64,000 nt of DNA from Lipingzhangella_A rawalii. Its GTDB lineage: Bacteria; Actinomycetota; Actinomycetes; Streptosporangiales; Streptosporangiaceae. Of the stretch, positions 8,963-18,875 are shown in pieces. The stretch is taken from positions 744,001 to 808,000 of the forward strand of contig NZ_JAVLVT010000001.1 in assembly GCF_031628175.1 (NCBI RefSeq). Direction: 5' to 3'. Position 1 is the first letter of the stretch. Every line of letters starts with the position of its first letter. The notes beneath the pieces are model-generated. The model made no database searches and was not told the DNA's origin. It saw only the letters and a program-made list of their open reading frames with translations. The translations under genes were made by a program, and so were the position numbers.

Positions 8963-10390
8963 CTAGTCGTTGCTGATGGCCTCGCCGATGGTGTGCACCC
9001 GCAGTGCGTTCGTGGACCCCGGAGTGCCCGGCGGACTACCCGCAACGATGACCACCCGTTCGCCCTCCCGGCATCGCCCCTGGGCCACCAGCCCCTGTTC
9101 CACCTGGCGCACCATCTCGTCGGTGTGGCGGACGAAGGGCACGCAGTGGGTCTCCACACCCCAGGTGAGGGCCAGCTGTGCCCGGGTCTCCTCAGAGCTG
9201 GTGAACGCCAGGAGTGGGATGGGTGAACGGTACCGGGCCAGGCGTCGGGTGGTCTCACCGGTCATGGTGAAGGCAACGAGGGCGCGAGCTCCCACGGTCG
9301 CACCCACCTCGGCCGCGGCACGGGCGATGGCACCACCCGTGGTCTCCGGCTTGCGCTCCAGGACGTGCGAGGCGTGGAGCGTGTCCTCCTCCGCCGCGGC
9401 CACGATGCGGTCCATGGTCTGGACGGTCTCGATGGGATAGTCACCCACACTGGTCTCTCCGGAGAGCATGACCGCATCGGTCCCGTCCAACACCGCGTTG
9501 GCGACGTCGGAGGCCTCGGCCCGGGTTGGCCGAGGTGCGTGGATCATCGACTCCAGCATCTGGGTAGCGACGATGACCGGTTTCGCCTTGTACTGACACC
9601 GCTGGATGGCCCGCTTCTGCACCATGGGCACGCGTTCCAGGGGCAGTTCAACCCCGAGGTCACCGCGAGCCACCATGATGCCGTCGAAGGCCTCGATGAT
9701 GTCGTAGAGGCGCTCCACGGCCTGCGGTTTCTCGATCTTGGCAATCAAGGGAACCCTGCGTCCGACCTCGTCCATGATCGCGCGTACGGCGTCAGCATCG
9801 GCGGGGCTACGCACGAAGGACAGCGCAATGATGTCCACTCCCTGGGCGAGTGCCCACCGCACGTCGGCCTCGTCCTTCTCCGTGAGCGCTGGCACGCTGA
9901 CCGCGACCCCGGGAAGGTTGATCCCCTTGTGATTGGACACCGGTCCGCCCACCACGACCCGGGTGTGCACCTCGGTATTGGTGGTCTTGACACATTCCAG
10001 TGCCACCCGACCGTCGTCGATCAGGACGCGGTCCCCCGGTCGTACGTCACCCGGGAGTCCCGGATAGGTGGTCGAAGCTCGGTGCGTATCGCCGGATATG
10101 TCCTCCGTGGTGATTGTGAACTCGGCGCCGACATCCAGTTCCACCTCGCCCTCGGCGAAGGTACCCAAGCGGATCTTGGGCCCCTGGAGATCAGCGAGAA
10201 TGCCGACGGCGCGCCCCGTGTCCCGGGACGCGGCTCGCACATTGGCGTAGCTGGCGCTGTGGTCGTCGTGGGTTCCGTGGCTGAGGTTGAGTCGCGCTAC
10301 GTCGAGGCCTGCCTCGACGAGGTCCCGGATTGCCTCCGGGCTCGCTGTGGCTGGGCCCAATGTCGCGACGATCTTTGCTCGACGTGTCAC
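8963..10390 (-). CDS. pyk: Pyruvate kinase
   Basis: Converts phosphoenolpyruvate and ADP to pyruvate and ATP, the last step of glycolysis. Length (475 aa) is normal. The sequence shows the N-terminal RRAKIVATLGPATAS and RLNLSHG, the phosphate-binding Lys in PLIAKIEKPQAVE, the Mg ligand segment IMVARGDLGVELPLE, the VIVATQMLESMI motif and the allosteric C-terminal domain. The start is GTG 10390. The gene lies alone on its strand, with about 100 nt to the cyclase-like gene upstream and convergent DUF1266 gene downstream. Confidence 0.95.
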   Translation of the reverse strand: MTRRAKIVATLGPATASPEAIRDLVEAGLDVARLNLSHGTHDDHSASYANVRAASRDTGRAVGILADLQGPKIRLGTFAEGEVELDVGAEFTITTEDISGDTHRASTTYPGLPGDVRPGDRVLIDDGRVALECVKTTNTEVHTRVVVGGPVSNHKGINLPGVAVSVPALTEKDEADVRWALAQGVDIIALSFVRSPADADAVRAIMDEVGRRVPLIAKIEKPQAVERLYDIIEAFDGIMVARGDLGVELPLERVPMVQKRAIQRCQYKAKPVIVATQMLESMIHAPRPTRAEASDVANAVLDGTDAVMLSGETSVGDYPIETVQTMDRIVAAAEEDTLHASHVLERKPETTGGAIARAAAEVGATVGARALVAFTMTGETTRRLARYRSPIPLLAFTSSEETRAQLALTWGVETHCVPFVRHTDEMVRQVEQGLVAQGRCREGERVVIVAGSPPGTPGSTNALRVHTIGEAISND

Positions 10391-10487
10391 ACCACATACT
10401 CTATGGCCTTCGGCGACGGAATTGGTCTAGTCCATGTTGCGGAGAGGTGTCAGTGTGTCGGACACGCCGCGAACAGCGACAGCTTCG

Positions 10488-11363
10488 TCACCCATCGAGC
10501 CGACCATAGTTCCGCAGAGTGAGCAGGTAATCGAGTGTGCGGATCCCCCGCCACTCCGCCTGGGCGACGTGGGACCAACTGTCCCGGTGTGCTGGCCAGC
10601 CGCCATCGGACTGTTGGGCCGAGACCAGAGCGTCCAGATGGGTGTGGATCTCCTCGTCGCTGAAGAGGCGACGTGCGACATGGCCGGGGTGTGTGGCCAG
10701 GTCGAGCGGGGTGCGCACGTGCCCGACAGCACTCGGGTCCAGTTCGAAAACGGCGCGGATCATCACACCGATCCGGTCGAACTCCCGGTGGGCGCGTGTC
10801 TGGTCGGGAACGTACTGGAGGAAGGTGCACACCGACTGGGCCTCATCGGGTGTGGTCCACTCCATTCGAGCAATTCGTTCCCAGCAGAACGCGGTCGCAT
10901 GGTCACGCCAGGGATGCGTGACATGGTGCTTATGGAGGATTCCGGCCAGGGCCGCGGTCGGATTGAGACTTCCCCCGAAGTTCTCTGCGTTCCGCCAGTG
11001 GGGCGCGGACTCGGTGTGCCGCACTGTGGGTAGGACCCACGGCACGCCCCCGTCGGGCCTGGAGATGCTGACCAGGTAGGTGGCGATGTGGGAGGCGGAG
11101 TCTCGCGGGATCTCCCCCAGCTCGTCCTGGATGCGCAACGCCAGCTCGGTGCACTTCGGTTGGCTGCCATGCCCCCGCAGGTCGGGATCGAGGGCGTTAC
11201 CGTATCCCCCGTCCACGTTGCGGTACGGCTCCAGTGCCGCGCGCACGGGGGCGACGGGACCACTCTCCAGGTGGTAGGCGAAGCGATGCCGATCCAGGAG
11301 TCGGGCCTCGCGCTGCATGAAGTGGTGCGCGCCGTACAGCGTTTCCGAGCTCGCCATGGTCAT
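10488..11363 (-). CDS. Hypothetical protein with terpene-cyclase/prenyltransferase-like alpha-alpha toroid
   Basis: About 291 aa. Repeated segments resemble the QW/prenyltransferase alpha-toroid, for example 'YRNVDGGYGNALDPDLRG', 'SRPDGGVPWVL' and 'SAQQSDGGWPAH'. The DGG-W/Y pattern recurs three times with intervening helices. It is too short for a squalene cyclase and lacks a DXDD acid motif, so a catalytic role is doubtful; it may be a sugar- or lipid-related toroid protein. The start could be ATG 11363 or ATG 11357, neither with a strong ribosome site. Confidence 0.5.
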   Translation of the reverse strand: MTMASSETLYGAHHFMQREARLLDRHRFAYHLESGPVAPVRAALEPYRNVDGGYGNALDPDLRGHGSQPKCTELALRIQDELGEIPRDSASHIATYLVSISRPDGGVPWVLPTVRHTESAPHWRNAENFGGSLNPTAALAGILHKHHVTHPWRDHATAFCWERIARMEWTTPDEAQSVCTFLQYVPDQTRAHREFDRIGVMIRAVFELDPSAVGHVRTPLDLATHPGHVARRLFSDEEIHTHLDALVSAQQSDGGWPAHRDSWSHVAQAEWRGIRTLDYLLTLRNYGRLDG

Positions 11364-11427
11364 GAGGCACAAGATAGGAGTACCGCTGCTTGCGACACAC
11401 CTCGACGCGCGTCGGCCGGTCAAGTGT

Positions 11428-11853
11428 TTACGTGCGGCTCTGCCCCGTGGCGGTCATGGGATCTGCGGCTCCGGTCCCGTGGTCTCTACGTCGACGGGCA
11501 GACCTGCGCCACACCACGGCGGCTCCCAGGTAGGACAGGAGAACGACCACCCCTGCAACGGCTTGGAGGGTGCGGAGATGGCCCTCCGGATAAATGATGC
11601 CGGCCAGATAGTGCTCGATGAATCCTGTGCCCTCCATCCCGGACTGGCCGGCCTGTTCCCGTCCCCAGTTCTCGACGTAGGTCAGCGGACAGGTCCAACC
11701 GACGATCGCGATCGCCAGGCCGTACAGTGCGATGGGAACGTGCACCAGTACCATACGCGGCCATTTCCAGGTCAGGAACCCACCAAAGACCACGTACAGG
11801 AGGAAGGCGAAGTGGACCAGCATCGCCGCTTCGCCGAGTACGCGGTAGATCAT
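11428..11853 (-). CDS. DUF2784 family membrane protein
   Basis: Small integral membrane protein (141 aa) with four hydrophobic helices. The conserved pattern 'LVHFAFLLYVVFGGFL' then 'IVGWTCPLTYVENWGREQAG' and 'FIEHYLAGIIYPEG' matches DUF2784, in which Cys/Pro/Leu/Thr and the His-Tyr pair are conserved. Function is unknown. The C-terminal ~30 residues are polar and Arg-rich and probably cytoplasmic. It precedes the cyclase-like gene by 64 nt on the same strand and could be co-transcribed with it. Confidence 0.75.
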   Translation of the reverse strand: MIYRVLGEAAMLVHFAFLLYVVFGGFLTWKWPRMVLVHVPIALYGLAIAIVGWTCPLTYVENWGREQAGQSGMEGTGFIEHYLAGIIYPEGHLRTLQAVAGVVVLLSYLGAAVVWRRSARRRRDHGTGAADPMTATGQSRT

Positions 11854-11931
11854 GGTTCCACGCTACTGGGAGTGACCGTGTCGCGCTATCGGTGATTATC
11901 CGGGTTCGGGGATCCGGTATCGAGCTGTGAT

Positions 11932-11972
11932 GGTGCCGGGCGTGGGAGTGGCGAGTCCCCACCCCCGGCACC
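11932..11972 (-). terminator. Candidate terminator hairpin after gltD
   Basis: A stem of nine plus five pairs interrupted by one mismatch (11932-11946 with 11958-11972) begins 12 nt past the gltD stop. There is no T run on the minus strand, so it is either a factor-assisted terminator or simply an mRNA 3' stabiliser. Confidence 0.5.
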
Positions 11973-11984
11973 TGCGCTCGGCGC

Positions 11985-13445
11985 TCAGGCCAGGGCGCGG
12001 GTGTTCGGCGTCACCGGAGCGGGCAATGCGCTCTCCCCGATGTCGCTGAGGTCCCGGTCGACCGCTGCCGCAGCTGCGCGCCCCTCGGCGATGGCCCAAA
12101 CGATCAGCGACTGACCGCGCCCCATGTCGCCTGCGCAATACACGCCCTCGACGCTGGTGGCGTACTCACTCGACCGGGCGACGTTGCCTCGCCCGTCGTA
12201 CTCAACGCCCAGCTCGTTGAGCATGCCCTCCTGCTGCGGCCCGACGAAGCCCATCGCGAGCGTGACCAGCTGGGCGGGAATCTCGCGCTCGGTCCCGGGG
12301 ACGGGTTCGAACCCCTGGTCCGTGCGCGTGCAGTCCACCAGACGCAGCGCCCGTACCCGGCCCTGGTCGTCGCCCAGGAACTCCACGGTGCTCACCGAGT
12401 AGATCCGCTCACCGCCCTCCTCGTGAGCGGTGCTGACCTTGTACAGCATCGGCGAGGTCGGCCATGGTTGTGACTCGGGACGATGCGCCGGTGGCCGGGG
12501 CATGATCTCCAGCTGGGTGACGGAGGCGGCACCCTGCCGGTGCGCGGTGCCCACACAGTCCGCGCCGGTGTCCCCACCCCCGATGACGATGACGTCCTTA
12601 CCCTCGGCGCTGATGGCCGGCGTGCTGATGTCGCCGGCAGCTACCCGGTTGGCCTCGGGCAGGTACTCCATCGCCTGGTGCACCCCGGAGAGCTCCCGGC
12701 CTGGAATCGGCAGCTCCCGCCATGCGGTGGCACCACCGGCGAGCAGCAGCGCGTCGTTCTCCTGGCGCAGCTGGCTGACCGAAACGTCCACGCCCACCGA
12801 CACACCCGTGCGGAACTGGGTCCCCTCCGCGCGCATCTGGCCGATCCTACGGTCCAGGTGACGCTTCTCCATCTTGAACTCGGGGATCCCGTAGCGCAGG
12901 AGTCCGCCGATCCGGTCGTCGCGCTCGAACACGGTCACTTCGTGCCCGGCACGGGTGAGCTGCTGGGCAGCGGCAAGGCCGGCAGGCCCGGAACCGACAA
13001 CGGCCACGCGCTTACCCGTACGCGCCTCCGGAGGCTGGGGCTGCACCCATCCCTCGGCCCACGCCCGGTCGATGATCTGGGACTCCACGAGCTTGATCGT
13101 GACCGCGGGCTGGTTGATCCCCAGCACGCAGGCGTCCTCACACGGTGCCGGGCAGAGTTTCCCGGTGAACTCCGGGAAGTTGTTGGTGGCATGGAGACGC
13201 TCGATAGCCGAACGCCAGTCGTGCGAGTAGACCAGATCGTTCCATTCGGGAATCAGATTGCCCAGTGGGCACCCGTTGTGGCAAAAGGGGATTCCGCAGT
13301 CCATACAGCGGGAGGCCTGTCGTTCGACCGTGCCGCGGTCGATGTCCTCGTAGACCTCACGCCAGTCCTGGATGCGGATGTCCACCGGACGCCGTGCGGG
13401 CTGCTCGCGCTCCCGGGTGTGCAGGAACCCTTTGGGGTCGGCCAT
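11985..13445 (-). CDS. gltD: Glutamate synthase (NADPH) small subunit
   Basis: 486 aa, normal length. It passes electrons from NADPH through FAD and Fe-S centres to GltB for glutamate formation from glutamine and 2-oxoglutarate. Visible are two N-terminal Cys clusters (CMDCGIPFCHNGCP and CPAPCEDACV) that bind the 4Fe-4S centres, the FAD dinucleotide fold VVGSGPAGLAAAQQL and the NADPH fold VIGGGDTGADC. The ATG at 13445 has a strong AGGAGGGAG site. It lies 30 nt downstream of gltB and is surely co-transcribed with it. Confidence 0.96.
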   Translation of the reverse strand: MADPKGFLHTREREQPARRPVDIRIQDWREVYEDIDRGTVERQASRCMDCGIPFCHNGCPLGNLIPEWNDLVYSHDWRSAIERLHATNNFPEFTGKLCPAPCEDACVLGINQPAVTIKLVESQIIDRAWAEGWVQPQPPEARTGKRVAVVGSGPAGLAAAQQLTRAGHEVTVFERDDRIGGLLRYGIPEFKMEKRHLDRRIGQMRAEGTQFRTGVSVGVDVSVSQLRQENDALLLAGGATAWRELPIPGRELSGVHQAMEYLPEANRVAAGDISTPAISAEGKDVIVIGGGDTGADCVGTAHRQGAASVTQLEIMPRPPAHRPESQPWPTSPMLYKVSTAHEEGGERIYSVSTVEFLGDDQGRVRALRLVDCTRTDQGFEPVPGTEREIPAQLVTLAMGFVGPQQEGMLNELGVEYDGRGNVARSSEYATSVEGVYCAGDMGRGQSLIVWAIAEGRAAAAAVDRDLSDIGESALPAPVTPNTRALA

Positions 13446-13475
13446 GCTCGTACTCCCTCCTCTCTGTGTGTGGCC

Positions 13476-16400
13476 TCAGGACTGCGCGGCGGCCATGATG
13501 GCCTCGTCGACGTCCGTCCCCTCGCGCTGGGCACGGGCACGCGCTTCCAAGACCCGCTTGTAGTCCAGTGGCATGACCCGGGTGAATCGGGCCACGGCGA
13601 CCTTCTCGAAGGACGGGGCGGCGTCCAGGAGTCCCCGGGCGACGGTGGAACCGGTTTCGGCATGGTGCCGGTGCAGCACATCGGCGAGGAACTCGGTGTC
13701 CTCGGCGTTGATGGCTTCGAGCTCCACCATCTCGGGGTTCACCCGTTCGGGGTCGAGGTCCAGGATGTAGGCGATCCCGCCGGACATTCCCGCAGCGAAG
13801 TTGCGTCCCACCCCACCGAGAACCACGACACGTCCCCCGGTCATGTACTCACAGCCGTGGTCGCCGATACCTTCGGCCACCGCCAGAGCACCGGAATTGC
13901 GGACACAGAACCGCTCACCGACCACGCCGCGGACGAAGAGCTCACCGGAGGTGGCCCCGTAGCCGAGCACGTTTCCGGCGATGATCTGGGTTTCGGCCGC
14001 GAATGGTGCCGCGACGGGAGGCTGCACCGTGACGCGCCCCCCGGAGAGACCTTTGCCCACGTAGTCGTTGGCGTCGCCGTGCAGCCGCAGGGTGATGCCG
14101 GGTGGGAGGAAGGCCCCCAGGGACTGGCCCGCGGACCCGGTGAGTTTCACATCGATGGTGTTGTCGGGAAGGCCGGCGCCACCGTGCCGCTTGGTGAGCT
14201 CGTGCCCCAGCATGGTGCCCACGGTGCGGTTTACGTTGCGGACCGGCATTTCGAGGGTGAGCGGCTCGCCACTGGTGAGCGCACCCTCGCTGAGCTGGAT
14301 CAGCGTGTTGTCGAGGGCCTTCTCCAGACCGTGGTCCTGGCTTCTGCGCTGATGCGGGTGATCCTCCGGAGCGGGCTGGACCTCGTGGAGAACGGGCCCC
14401 AGATCCAGGCCGTGCGCCTTCCAATGGTCGACGGCAGCGGCCGTGTCGAGCGCGTCGACCGCGCCGATGGCCTCGTCCAGACTGCGGAAACCGAGAGCGG
14501 CCAGGTACTCGCGGACCTCCTGGGCCACGAACTCGAAGAAGTTCACGACGTGCTCGGCCTGGCCGGCGTAGCGGCTCCGCAGATCCGGGTTCTGTGTGGC
14601 GATACCCACGGGGCAGGTGTCCAGATGGCAGACCCGCATCATCACACAGCCGGACACCACCAGGGGTGCGGTCGCGAAACCGTACTCCTCGGCCCCGAGC
14701 AGCGCCGCGATCACCACATCGCGGCCCGTCTTCATCTGGCCATCGGTCTGTACCACAATCCGGTCCCGCAGACCGTTGGCGAGTAGGGTCTGCTGGGTCT
14801 CGGCCAGTCCGAGCTCCCACGGGGTCCCGGCGTGCTTGAGTGAGGTCAGCGGGGAGGCCCCGGTTCCTCCGTCATGCCCGGAGATCAGCACCACGTCGGC
14901 GTGCGCCTTGGAGACCCCGGCCGCGACCGTGCCGACCCCGGCCTCCGAAACCAGCTTGACGTGAACCCGCGCCTCCGGGTTGGCGTTCTTGAGGTCGTGG
15001 ATGAGCTGGGCCAGGTCCTCGATGGAGTAGATGTCATGGTGCGGCGGAGGAGAGATCAACCCGACACCGGGTGTGGAGTGACGCGTGTGGCCAATCCACG
15101 GATACACCTTGTGCGCGGGGAGCTGCCCACCTTCACCGGGCTTGGCCCCCTGGGCCATCTTGATCTGGATGTCGTCAGAGTTCGTGAGGTACTCGGACGT
15201 CACACCGAACCGGCCGGAGGCTACCTGCTTGATGGCGCTGCGCCGCAGGTCACCGTTGGAGTCCGGGGTGAACCGATCCGGGTCCTCCCCACCTTCACCG
15301 GTGTTGGACTTGCCACCGAGCCGATTCATGGCAATGGCGAGGGTCTCGTGTGCCTCGGCCGAGATGGAACCGTAGGACATGGCGCCGGTGGAGAAACGCC
15401 GAACGATGGAGCTGACCGGCTCGACCTCCTCGATCGGGACCGGTGGTCGGTGGCCCTCACGCAGCTGAAGCAGCCCACGCAGAGTCATCAGCTCCCGTGA
15501 CTGGTCGTCGACGCGGGTGGTGTACTCCTTGAAGATGTCGTAGCTGCGCTCCCGCGTGGAGTGCTGGAGCTTGAACACGGTTTCGGGGTTGAACAGGTGG
15601 GGTTCACCTTCCCGGCGCCACTGGTACTCCCCACCCACCGGGAGCCGACGGTGGTCAGCCGGGTTCTCGGTGTAGGCCATGGCATGCCGCTGCCGGGCCT
15701 CCTCGGCGAGAACCTCGAAGTCCACACCACCCAACCGGGAGGTGGTGCCGGTGAAGCAGTCATCGATGACCTCGGCGCCGAGTCCCAGTGCCTCGAAAAT
15801 CTGGGCGCCGGTGTAGGAGCCGACCGTGGAGACGCCCATCTTGGACATGATCTTCAGGACACCCTTGCCGAGGGCCTTGATCGTGTTGCGGGTGGCCGTC
15901 TCGGGGGTGATGTCTCCGATGCTCTTCCGGTTCGCCAGATCGCGCACCGTAGACAGGGTCACGTAGGGGTTGACGGCCGATGCGCCATAGCCCAGCAGCA
16001 GGGCGATGTGGTGGCACTCGCGAGCGTCGCCACTCTCGACGATCAGGCCCACCTTGGTCCGGGTCTTCTCCCGGACCAGGTGGTGGTGGACGGCCCCGGT
16101 CAGCAGCAGGGAGGGGATCGGAGCCCGCTCGGCGGTTGCGCCCCGGTCACTGAGGACGAGGACACGGGCTCCCTCCGCGATGGCTGTGGAAACCTCCGCG
16201 CGGATTTCGGCGAGACGGTCCTGGAGCGCCCGCCCCCCACCGGCCACGGGGTAGGTGCCGTTGACTACATGGGTACGCAGCGCGGCTGCATGCGCACCCG
16301 CTCCAGCCTCGATCACCCGTGCGAGTTCACGGTCGTCGAGGATGGGCGTCTCGAGGCTGAGCCGATGGCAGTCGCCGGGTTCGGCGGCCAGAACGTTACC

Positions 16401-18065
16401 TTCCGCTCCGACCACGGTCCCCAGCGAGGTGACGAGCTCCTCCCGAATCGCATCCAGCGGTGGATTCGTGACCTGCGCGAAGTGCTGGGTGAAGTAGTCG
16501 TACAGCTGGCGGGGGCGTTCGGACAGCGCGGCCACGGGCGTGTCCGTGCCCATGGATCCGATCGGTTCCGCCCCCGTACGCGCCATCGGAGTGAGGATGA
16601 CGCGCAGCTCCTCCTCGGTGTACCCGAAGACCTGCTGGTCGTGCAGCAGTTCGCTTTCGGAGTGAGTGGTGGCCTCGGCTTCCGGGAGATCCGCCAGCCG
16701 CAGCACTCCCTCCTCAAGCCAGTCGGAGTAGGGGTGCTCGGCCGCAAGCTCGGCCTTCACCTCCGCGTCGGTGAGAATCCGCCCCTCAGCCGTGTCGGCG
16801 ACGAAGATGTGGCCCGGTTGGAGCCGGCCCTTGCGCACGACGCGTTCCGGTTCCACATCGAGAACCCCGACCTCGCTGGCCAGAACCACCATCCCGTCGT
16901 CGGTGACCCAGTAGCGCCCCGGACGTAGCCCGTTGCGGTCCAGGACCGCTCCGACCAGGGAACCGTCGGTGAACGTGACCGAGGCCGGGCCGTCCCAGGG
17001 CTCCATGAGCATCGAGTGGAACTCGTAGAAGGCACGTACCTTCGGATCCATCTCGGCGTGGTTCTCCCAGGGCTCCGGGATCATCATCAGCACAGCGTGC
17101 GGCAACGAGCGCCCACCCAGGTGCAGGAGTTCCAGCGCCGCGTCGAAGGAGGCCGTGTCGGAGTCGTCATCGCCGGCGATGGGGAACAGCCGGGAGATGT
17201 CTCCTGGCAGGACGTCACTCTCCAGGACGGCTTCCCTGGCCCGGAGCATGTTGCGGTTTCCACGGACGGTGTTGATCTCGCCGTTGTGTGCGATGTAGCG
17301 GAAGGGATGGGCCAGCGGCCAGGAGGGGAACGTGTTCGTGGAGAACCGCGAATGCACCAGCGCCAGGCCGGAGGCGAATCGGCGGTCGGAGAGGTCCCGG
17401 AAGAACGGCTCCAACTGGGGGGTGGTGAGCATCCCCTTATAGGTAATCGTACGGGGGGACAGGCTCGCGAAGTAGACACCTGCCTCGTGCTCGGCACGCT
17501 TACGTACACAGTAGGCGTACCGTTCCAGCTCGATTCCACCGAGACCCTCGGTCGGTGTTCCGGGGGCACCGGCGAGGAACAGCTGTCCGAAGTAGGGCAT
17601 GACGGCGGTGGCGGCAGGTCCACAGAAGGTGGGGTCCACGGGCAGCTCCCGCCACCCCAACAGCCGCAGCCCCTCGTCGGCCACGATGTGTTCGATCGTC
17701 GTGCGGGCCTGGGCGCGCGCAGTCTCGTCCTCCGGGAGGAAGGCGATGCCGGTGGCGTAGTGGCCTGTCTCGGGCAGGTCGAAATCGCACTCGTCCCGGT
17801 ACAGCGCGTCGGGGATCTGTGTGAGGATCCCAGCGCCGTCGCCGTCTTCAGGATCGGCGCCGGATGCGCCGCGGTGGTCGAGGTTACGCAGCACGGTCAG
17901 TGCCTGGCGGACGATCTCGTGGTCGCGGCGGCCGGAGAGGTCGGCGACGAGCCCGACCCCACAGGCGTCGTGCTCGTAGGCACGGTCGTAGAGTCCCTGG
18001 GCGGTGGTGCGCGGGCCGGCGTGCTCGGTGTTGACCGTTGCGCGCGGTGCGTGGCCAGCAGGCAT
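13476..18065 (-). CDS. gltB: Glutamate synthase large subunit
   Basis: 1529 aa, normal for bacterial GltB. After a 34-residue propeptide the nucleophile Cys35 appears in HDACGVG; it becomes the N-terminal residue of the glutaminase domain. The central and FMN-binding domains follow (GEGGEDPDRF, QVASGRFGVT, KMAQGAKPGEGGQLP, SGHDGGTGASPLTS). The 3Fe-4S cluster motif is CVMMRVCHLDTCPVG, and the C-terminal beta-helix contains repeated G-x-x-G segments. The ATG has an AGGAGA 5 nt upstream. The gene is preceded by a long untranslated region (18066-18875) that probably carries nitrogen-responsive promoter elements. Confidence 0.97.
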   Translation of the reverse strand: MPAGHAPRATVNTEHAGPRTTAQGLYDRAYEHDACGVGLVADLSGRRDHEIVRQALTVLRNLDHRGASGADPEDGDGAGILTQIPDALYRDECDFDLPETGHYATGIAFLPEDETARAQARTTIEHIVADEGLRLLGWRELPVDPTFCGPAATAVMPYFGQLFLAGAPGTPTEGLGGIELERYAYCVRKRAEHEAGVYFASLSPRTITYKGMLTTPQLEPFFRDLSDRRFASGLALVHSRFSTNTFPSWPLAHPFRYIAHNGEINTVRGNRNMLRAREAVLESDVLPGDISRLFPIAGDDDSDTASFDAALELLHLGGRSLPHAVLMMIPEPWENHAEMDPKVRAFYEFHSMLMEPWDGPASVTFTDGSLVGAVLDRNGLRPGRYWVTDDGMVVLASEVGVLDVEPERVVRKGRLQPGHIFVADTAEGRILTDAEVKAELAAEHPYSDWLEEGVLRLADLPEAEATTHSESELLHDQQVFGYTEEELRVILTPMARTGAEPIGSMGTDTPVAALSERPRQLYDYFTQHFAQVTNPPLDAIREELVTSLGTVVGAEGNVLAAEPGDCHRLSLETPILDDRELARVIEAGAGAHAAALRTHVVNGTYPVAGGGRALQDRLAEIRAEVSTAIAEGARVLVLSDRGATAERAPIPSLLLTGAVHHHLVREKTRTKVGLIVESGDARECHHIALLLGYGASAVNPYVTLSTVRDLANRKSIGDITPETATRNTIKALGKGVLKIMSKMGVSTVGSYTGAQIFEALGLGAEVIDDCFTGTTSRLGGVDFEVLAEEARQRHAMAYTENPADHRRLPVGGEYQWRREGEPHLFNPETVFKLQHSTRERSYDIFKEYTTRVDDQSRELMTLRGLLQLREGHRPPVPIEEVEPVSSIVRRFSTGAMSYGSISAEAHETLAIAMNRLGGKSNTGEGGEDPDRFTPDSNGDLRRSAIKQVASGRFGVTSEYLTNSDDIQIKMAQGAKPGEGGQLPAHKVYPWIGHTRHSTPGVGLISPPPHHDIYSIEDLAQLIHDLKNANPEARVHVKLVSEAGVGTVAAGVSKAHADVVLISGHDGGTGASPLTSLKHAGTPWELGLAETQQTLLANGLRDRIVVQTDGQMKTGRDVVIAALLGAEEYGFATAPLVVSGCVMMRVCHLDTCPVGIATQNPDLRSRYAGQAEHVVNFFEFVAQEVREYLAALGFRSLDEAIGAVDALDTAAAVDHWKAHGLDLGPVLHEVQPAPEDHPHQRRSQDHGLEKALDNTLIQLSEGALTSGEPLTLEMPVRNVNRTVGTMLGHELTKRHGGAGLPDNTIDVKLTGSAGQSLGAFLPPGITLRLHGDANDYVGKGLSGGRVTVQPPVAAPFAAETQIIAGNVLGYGATSGELFVRGVVGERFCVRNSGALAVAEGIGDHGCEYMTGGRVVVLGGVGRNFAAGMSGGIAYILDLDPERVNPEMVELEAINAEDTEFLADVLHRHHAETGSTVARGLLDAAPSFEKVAVARFTRVMPLDYKRVLEARARAQREGTDVDEAIMAAAQS

Positions 18066-18875
18066 CTACTCTCCTGTCGTCTCGGTCGGCATTCTGAGCG
18101 CGCTCGGGACGACGTTGGCCCTGCTGCTACGGCGAGGTGGGCACTGCCCCACCGGTGCGCTGCGGCTCCCTGGGATGCCGCGCGGCCACGTCCTCGTGGC
18201 TGGTTGGGGCAGACTGCCGACGCTACTCGCCGGTTAATCACGGTACACGGCGTCCAGCCTCAGCGACGAATCTGAGGTCTAGACCAACGGCCGCCACACT
18301 GCGGCCCCGGCTGACAGCACCGTGCCCGTTCGTCGAGAATCGACGTGCTTTCCTCCATGTCGCCAGAATGACCGGCGATCAAACCCGTTTTGCCGCACGG
18401 ATCGCCCGCATGGTGAACCCGAGCAGCATCTGCGGGTTACCCAGTGTAGCGCCCGGTTCGAGCCGAGGGACGCCACCCCCACGCCGAAGCTCCGCCGTGC
18501 CGGTCAGGGCGTGCTTTCGAACCTGCTTGGTGTGGGCTCGGGGCGACTACGACTGGAGTGGTGGCCCGGTGGATCGTGTCGGGGAATTACCCTGTGTGTG
18601 CCGGGCTGGGCGCGGTGCGCGTTCGGTGGGCGACACCGCACGGCGGCCAACGGGACGTGGAGGCGATGTAGAAACTCCCTAGCCCGCCGGGAATGCTCCC
18701 CCATCACGGCCAATCTGGCGGGACGCCCGTGGGAACGCGGCACAGAAACCGGGAGGCCGGGTCCCCAAACCTGGCACGAATCATTCCCACGGATCCAGGG
18801 GTCCGCGGCGCCGCACCACGCCAGGCGGGGGTCGCCGAACCCCGAGTTGCCCGCAGTCACCCCACCAAACCGGGC
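18066..18875. other. Intergenic region: gltB upstream region and 3' side of the next gene
   Basis: About 810 nt contain no convincing gene. On the minus strand the gltB leader side holds a small hairpin (CCTCAG/CTGAGG, 8-nt loop, around 18258-18280). I looked for glutamine or other riboswitch cores and recognised none. A promoter for gltB should lie here, but I could not pick unambiguous -10/-35 boxes. Confidence 0.45.

Noticed and set aside
12483..14786. 767-aa open frame on the + strand opposite gltD/gltB
   Set aside because: Mirror frame of two certain genes in GC-rich DNA; composition follows third-position bias of the opposite strand and no domain is visible.
18066..18560. Riboswitch (glutamine or other) in the gltB leader
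   Set aside because: Only a small hairpin was found; no recognisable conserved core.
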